Assembly (NCBI GenBank): GCA_947164985.1 | Contig: CAMUYI010000008.1 | Coordinates: 1 to 64,000 of the forward strand | Direction: 5' to 3' | From: an uncultured Bacteroidales bacterium | GTDB lineage: Bacteria; Bacteroidota; Bacteroidia; Bacteroidales; Paludibacteraceae | Length of the DNA: 64,000 nt | Shown here: piece after piece, positions 59,989 to 64,000 of the stretch | Layout of the letters: every line of letters begins with the position of its first letter | Numbering within the stretch: position 1 is the first letter of the stretch | Notes under the pieces: generated by a model | What the model saw: only the letters and a program-made list of their open reading frames with translations | What the model was told of the DNA's origin: nothing | Databases searched by the model: none | Position numbers and translations under genes: made by a program

Positions 59989-60012
59989 CCCATAACCCAT
60001 TACCCATTAAAC
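59985..60012 (+). repeat. 7-bp array, 4 units, spanning ruvA stop and sprA start
   Basis: ATAACCC, ATAACCC, ATTACCC, ATTAAAC in perfect register. The first unit contains the ruvA TAA; the last contains the codons where the sprA signal peptide should begin. Confidence 0.92.
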
Positions 60013-63000
60013 GTTTATTATACATAGTATTGCTTCTGTGGCTACCATATTCCATGGTCGTTCAGGAGACGTATGCCCAGAAAAGCCTCAAGCAACTGAT
60101 CGAGGAAGAGAAAGCGCAGAAAGCAGCAGAGAAGCAGGCCAGAGAGGCGGAGAAAGCGGCGAAAGAGGCGAAGGCTAAGAGCAAAGAGCAAAAAGCCAAG
60201 AACCAAGACGATGGCCAAGCCATAACACCTGAAGAAGCTGCCGACTTCGTGACGGAGACCGACAGTGCAATCTGGGCGCCGACGCAGGTGAAGCAGTTAG
60301 GCGTACAGAACTTCGGTGAATTGGTTCAACCGCGAAGTTCGATCGACCTGCAGGATCCGGATAATGTCACCACAACGGTCGAATACCAACCTGAGACAGG
60401 TATCTACATTCTCCATACGCGCATCGGTGACACCGATGTCACTACGCCGTACATGCTCACTCAAGAGGAGTATAACCATTACGCCGAACGGCAGATCATG
60501 CACCGGTACTGGCAGCAGAAAGTGGGCGAAGTGGAGCATAACAACGAGAAGAAATTTGACATCACGGACATGAAGTTCAATATCGGTCCCGCCGATAAGG
60601 TCTTCGGTCCCGGTGGTGTACAACTCAAGATGCAGGGTTCGGCAGAACTGCTCTTCGGATTCAAGCATCAGTACATCGCGAACCCGTCCCTGACGCTCAA
60701 AGCGCGCAATAACAACATCTTCGATTTTGACGAGAAGATACAAGCCAGCATTCAGGGTAAGGTAGGATCGAAACTGAACTTCAACCTCTCATACAACACG
60801 GAGGCCTCGTTCTCCTTCGACCAGCAGAACCTCAAACTGAACTACAAAGGCGAAGAGGACGATATCATCCAGTCCATCGAGGCAGGTAACGTCACGATGG
60901 ATCTGCCATCGTCGCTCATCCGAGGCAGTCAGGCGCTGTTCGGTATCAAGGCGAACCTCAAGTTCGGTAAGTTCCGCATCCAGGCTTTGGTTTCGCAGCA
61001 GAACAGTGAGGCGCAGACCGTGAGCAGTAAGGGCGGTGCACAGATGACGAAATTCGACATCAGTTGTGATACCTACGACGAGAACCGCCATTTCTTCCTC
61101 TCTCATTTCTTCCGCGAACATTATGAGCAGGCCATGCAGTCCGTTCCGTACATCGCCAGTGGATTCACAATCAATAAGATTGAGGTATGGATCACCAATA
61201 AACGCGGCAACTATGACCAGGCGCGTAACATCGTCGCTTTCACGGACTTAGGTGAATCCAACGACCACTCGGTCATGAACTGGGGCAGTGCACCCAAGGC
61301 CGCACCGGACAACAACGCCAATAACCTCTATTACAACATCAAGACCTACGCCCCGGACTTCCGTCAGATCGACCAAACGAGTATAGCACTCAGTAACGTG
61401 CGGGACCTCAACGGCGACTCGCTTGCCGGCGGTGTGGACTATGAGAAGATCGAGTCCGCACGGTTGCTGACTTCCGGCGAATATACGCTCAACAGTACCT
61501 TGGGTTACATCTCTCTCAAGAGTGCCCTGAATCAGGACGAGGTGCTGGCAGTAGCCTACGAATATACGTACAACGGTCAGGTGTACCAAGTGGGTGAGTT
61601 CTCCACCGACCAAGTGAGGGACACAACTACTGCACCGCAGACCGGCAAGACCGCTGCATTGGCGCTTAAGATGCTGAAGAGCAGCGCCAATGCGCCTAAC
61701 GAGTACAATCCTACTCGACTGGCATATATCCAGTCGCAGATCGCGATGGGACGAAGCCGACAGGAACTGAGTTACGGTACCTGGGACCTGATGATGAAAA
61801 ATATCTACGCCCTCGGTGCGACCAGCGTGCAGTCGGAGAAATTCGAACTCTATGTCACTTACCGCAACGACTCTGTCGGTACCGACGTGCAGTACCTGAA
61901 CGAAGGACCGGTGAGCGGTAAGCAGCTCTTGCGCGTGATGAACCTCGACCGACTCGATCAGAAAAACAACGCCAGTCCGGACGGACGATTCGACTTCATC
62001 GAGGGCCTGACCGTTTATTCGAGTAGCGGTAAGATCCTATTCCCCGTACTCGAACCGTTCGGTAGTCACCTCGCAAGCGTCTTAGGCGGCGAGGAATCGG
62101 CTTTGGCAAAGAAATACTGCTACCAGGAGTTGTATGACTCCACCCTAGTCGTAGCGCAGGAGATCAGCGAGAAGAATAAATTCCGTCTCACCGGTAAATA
62201 CAAAGGTACAAACGGTAGTGAGATACGCCTCGGTGCGATGAACGTGCCGCGCGGTTCCGTCACGGTCACCGCCGGAGGTGCCACCCTCATCGAGAACGTG
62301 GACTACACCGTGGATTACACCATGGGAACGGTGACGATCATCAACACTTCCATCCTTGAGTCCGGAACGAACGTGGATGTGAAGTTGGAGAACCAGTCCA
62401 CTTTCTCCATGCAACGCAAGTCCCTCTTCGGTGCGCACCTCGAGTATGAGTTCAATAAAGACCTCGTCATCGGCGGTACGATCATGCACTTACGCGAACG
62501 GCCGCTGACCACCAAAGTCAACACGGGTTCAGAACCGCTGGCGAACACGATATGGGGTGTGAACGGCAGTTGGAAGACCGAGTTACCTTGGCTCACCAGT
62601 GCGATCGATAAAGTTCCCTGGATCACGGCTACCGCGCCCTCCACTTTCACGCTCAATGCGGAGTTTGCGCACCTCATCCCGGGTCATACCGACGATGTCG
62701 GTAAGGTAGGTACCTCTTATATCGATGACTTCGAGTCCACGACCACCAATATCGACGTCCATTATCCGAGTTATTGGTTCTTGGCGTCCACGCCTTCCGT
62801 ATTCCCGGAGTCCGCAGATATCAATAAGACGAGTTATAACAAGAACCGTGCCCACTTGGCTTGGTACACCGTGGATCCGATTTTCGGTTACCCGCAGTCG
62901 AATACACCGGCGCATATCCGCAATGACCTTGCGGCGCTGAGTGACCATCGTACGCGTATCGTCTATCAGGATGAGATCTATCCCAATAAACAGGAGGCGA

Positions 63001-64000
63001 GCAACGTCGATACCAAATTGCCGATCCTCAACCTCGCTTATTACCCCTCCGAACGCGGTGCGTATAACATCAGTGCCGACGAGGTAGGTCCGGACGGTAA
63101 GTTGATCTACTCCAACGATCGTTGGGGCGGTATGATGCGTCGTCTGGACAACACCGACTTCGAGAAAGCCAATATCGAGTACATCCAGTTCTGGATCATG
63201 GATCCGAAACATACAAACCCCGATCATCCGGAGGACTATGACGGTGAGATGTACATCAACCTCGGTGACATCAGTGAGGATATCTTGCGCGACGGAAAGA
63301 AAGCGTTTGAGCACGGTCTGCCCGTCACGGATAACGACCAGAACAAGGTAGAGACAACCGTTTGGGGTCTCGTGCCGCGTGCCACCAGTACAGTAGTAGC
63401 CTTCAGCAATGAAACGGGTTCGCGCGCGAAACAAGATGTGGGTATCAATGGTCTGACCACAGAACAGGAGATGACTTGGCCGGCATACCAGCAGTACCTG
63501 ACCGACCTGCAATCGAAAGTCACAGCGGACGTATGGAACGCTTGGGGGGCGGACCGTTTCTCACCGCGTAATGACCCTGCCGGTGATAACTATCATTACT
63601 ACCGCGGATCGGACTATGACCAAGAAGAGGTTTCTATCCTCAACCGCTATAAACGGTACAACGGTACCGAAGGAAACTCACCCGCTACCGAACAGCAGAC
63701 CGAGAGTTACGGTACCGCTTCTACCCTCACGCCGGATATCGAAGATATCAACCAGGATAATACGCTCAACGAGTACGAGAAGTACTACGAATACAAGATC
63801 ATCCTGCGCCCCGACATGATGGAGGTCGGCAAGCAGAACATCACGGAGAAGAAAGTCCGTCAAGTGACGCTGCGTAACGGTAAGACTGAGGATGTGACAT
63901 GGTATCAGTTCAAGATCCCTCTCAAAGGCAACGACATGGTCAAACGAGGTGGTATCCGTAACTGGAAATCCATCCGTTTCATGCGTATCTACCTCAAGAA
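60006..64000 (+). CDS. sprA: SprA, giant type IX secretion / gliding outer-membrane translocon protein (3' end outside window)
   Basis: Open frame to the window end, about 1331 codons of a protein that usually exceeds 2300. SprA forms the T9SS outer-membrane channel. Visible: signal peptide KRLLYIVLLLWLPYSMVV, a Lys/Ala/Glu-rich coiled segment (about residues 35-65), then characteristic blocks such as FGELVQPRSSIDLQDPDNV, GKVGSKLNFNLSYNTEASF, IEAGNVTMDLPSSLI, LFGIKANLKFGKF, DDFESTTTNIDV and WKSIRFMRIYL at the edge. No ATG, GTG or TTG precedes KRLLYIV in frame: candidates are ATT (60006) or ATA (59985, overlapping the ruvA TAA). TTG 60030 would remove the charged start of the signal. ruvA-sprA order is standard for Bacteroidota. 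Confidence 0.9.
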   Translation, partial: MKRLLYIVLLLWLPYSMVVQETYAQKSLKQLIEEEKAQKAAEKQAREAEKAAKEAKAKSKEQKAKNQDDGQAITPEEAADFVTETDSAIWAPTQVKQLGVQNFGELVQPRSSIDLQDPDNVTTTVEYQPETGIYILHTRIGDTDVTTPYMLTQEEYNHYAERQIMHRYWQQKVGEVEHNNEKKFDITDMKFNIGPADKVFGPGGVQLKMQGSAELLFGFKHQYIANPSLTLKARNNNIFDFDEKIQASIQGKVGSKLNFNLSYNTEASFSFDQQNLKLNYKGEEDDIIQSIEAGNVTMDLPSSLIRGSQALFGIKANLKFGKFRIQALVSQQNSEAQTVSSKGGAQMTKFDISCDTYDENRHFFLSHFFREHYEQAMQSVPYIASGFTINKIEVWITNKRGNYDQARNIVAFTDLGESNDHSVMNWGSAPKAAPDNNANNLYYNIKTYAPDFRQIDQTSIALSNVRDLNGDSLAGGVDYEKIESARLLTSGEYTLNSTLGYISLKSALNQDEVLAVAYEYTYNGQVYQVGEFSTDQVRDTTTAPQTGKTAALALKMLKSSANAPNEYNPTRLAYIQSQIAMGRSRQELSYGTWDLMMKNIYALGATSVQSEKFELYVTYRNDSVGTDVQYLNEGPVSGKQLLRVMNLDRLDQKNNASPDGRFDFIEGLTVYSSSGKILFPVLEPFGSHLASVLGGEESALAKKYCYQELYDSTLVVAQEISEKNKFRLTGKYKGTNGSEIRLGAMNVPRGSVTVTAGGATLIENVDYTVDYTMGTVTIINTSILESGTNVDVKLENQSTFSMQRKSLFGAHLEYEFNKDLVIGGTIMHLRERPLTTKVNTGSEPLANTIWGVNGSWKTELPWLTSAIDKVPWITATAPSTFTLNAEFAHLIPGHTDDVGKVGTSYIDDFESTTTNIDVHYPSYWFLASTPSVFPESADINKTSYNKNRAHLAWYTVDPIFGYPQSNTPAHIRNDLAALSDHRTRIVYQDEIYPNKQEASNVDTKLPILNLAYYPSERGAYNISADEVGPDGKLIYSNDRWGGMMRRLDNTDFEKANIEYIQFWIMDPKHTNPDHPEDYDGEMYINLGDISEDILRDGKKAFEHGLPVTDNDQNKVETTVWGLVPRATSTVVAFSNETGSRAKQDVGINGLTTEQEMTWPAYQQYLTDLQSKVTADVWNAWGADRFSPRNDPAGDNYHYYRGSDYDQEEVSILNRYKRYNGTEGNSPATEQQTESYGTASTLTPDIEDINQDNTLNEYEKYYEYKIILRPDMMEVGKQNITEKKVRQVTLRNGKTEDVTWYQFKIPLKGNDMVKRGGIRNWKSIRFMRIYLK

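Noticed and set aside
62583..63512. 309-codon minus-strand ORF and other long ORFs opposite sprA
   Set aside because: They lie wholly antisense to clear SprA coding sequence, have low-information composition and no recognised motif.

Overview
The window comes from a Bacteroidales-type bacterium (Bacteroidota) of roughly 50% GC. The evidence is direct. Many genes are preceded by the Bacteroidota promoter pair (TTTG/TTG, about 19-20 bp, then TAnnTTTG). Lineage markers include the gliding/type IX secretion genes sprA and gldG, a PorT-like barrel protein, DUF5683 next to parAB, and a two-CBS arabinose-5-phosphate isomerase. The metabolism looks anaerobic: a 2-hydroxyacyl-CoA-dehydratase-like activase system, iron alcohol dehydrogenases and flavodoxins.

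Layout. 0-14 kb: redox and fermentation genes (Fe-ADH, flavodoxin-type reductase, CMD-cupin lipoprotein, split dehydratase activase/subunit pair, TetR, an ADH-ALDH fusion, AraC, flavodoxin, aldo/keto reductase, acetyltransferase, SnoaL-like). 14-20.9 kb: a disordered accessory zone with a DUF4153 membrane protein, a bile-acid:Na+ symporter family protein, small unknown genes and several gene stubs. 20.9-28.6 kb: an AlbA_2 ATPase-type regulator followed by a complete four-gene Wadjet (Jet/Mks SMC-like) plasmid-defence operon. 28.7-32 kb: a RAYT transposase carrying REP-like hairpins, a chimeric ORF, Cys-tRNA(Pro) deacylase, a hydrolase and tRNA-Gln with a duplicated 3' end. 32-38.6 kb: NrnA, PpiC-type isomerase, GldG, a LysM/binding protein and a PorT-like barrel. 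38.7-44.4 kb: kduI, a heptosyltransferase-like GT9, then parA-parB-DUF5683-mltD-merR. 44.4-59.2 kb, minus strand: an envelope-glycan cluster (glycosyltransferases, YfhO, acyltransferase, CDP-glycerol transferase-like protein, opine-DH-like protein, a CTP-transferase/CobD-like fusion, kdsC, kdsD, ispD, GT2, thiL). 59.4 kb to the end: ruvA-sprA.

The most unusual content is a family of about twenty short, degenerate tandem arrays. They fall into two unit classes: 7-8 bp (such as NNTCAGC, AATTAAA, ATCGTCA, NNCGAAAT, ATAACCC) and 11 bp (such as TAGTTATTACT, CCTACTAATCA, GAGACAAACGA). The 11-bp arrays lie only between genes. The 7-8 bp arrays lie at gene junctions or inside otherwise conserved genes without breaking the frame. 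They sit at interdomain linkers, in a signal peptide, at a gene-fusion joint, at the beginning of gldG, and across the ruvA stop into sprA, where no ATG/GTG/TTG start can be found. Because 7 and 11 are not multiples of 3, the repeated unit is read in all three frames, so the repetition cannot be a peptide-level repeat. A second, separate interspersed repeat of about 90 bp with a CCCC...GGGG hairpin occurs near the tRNA and once in frame inside the dehydratase gene.
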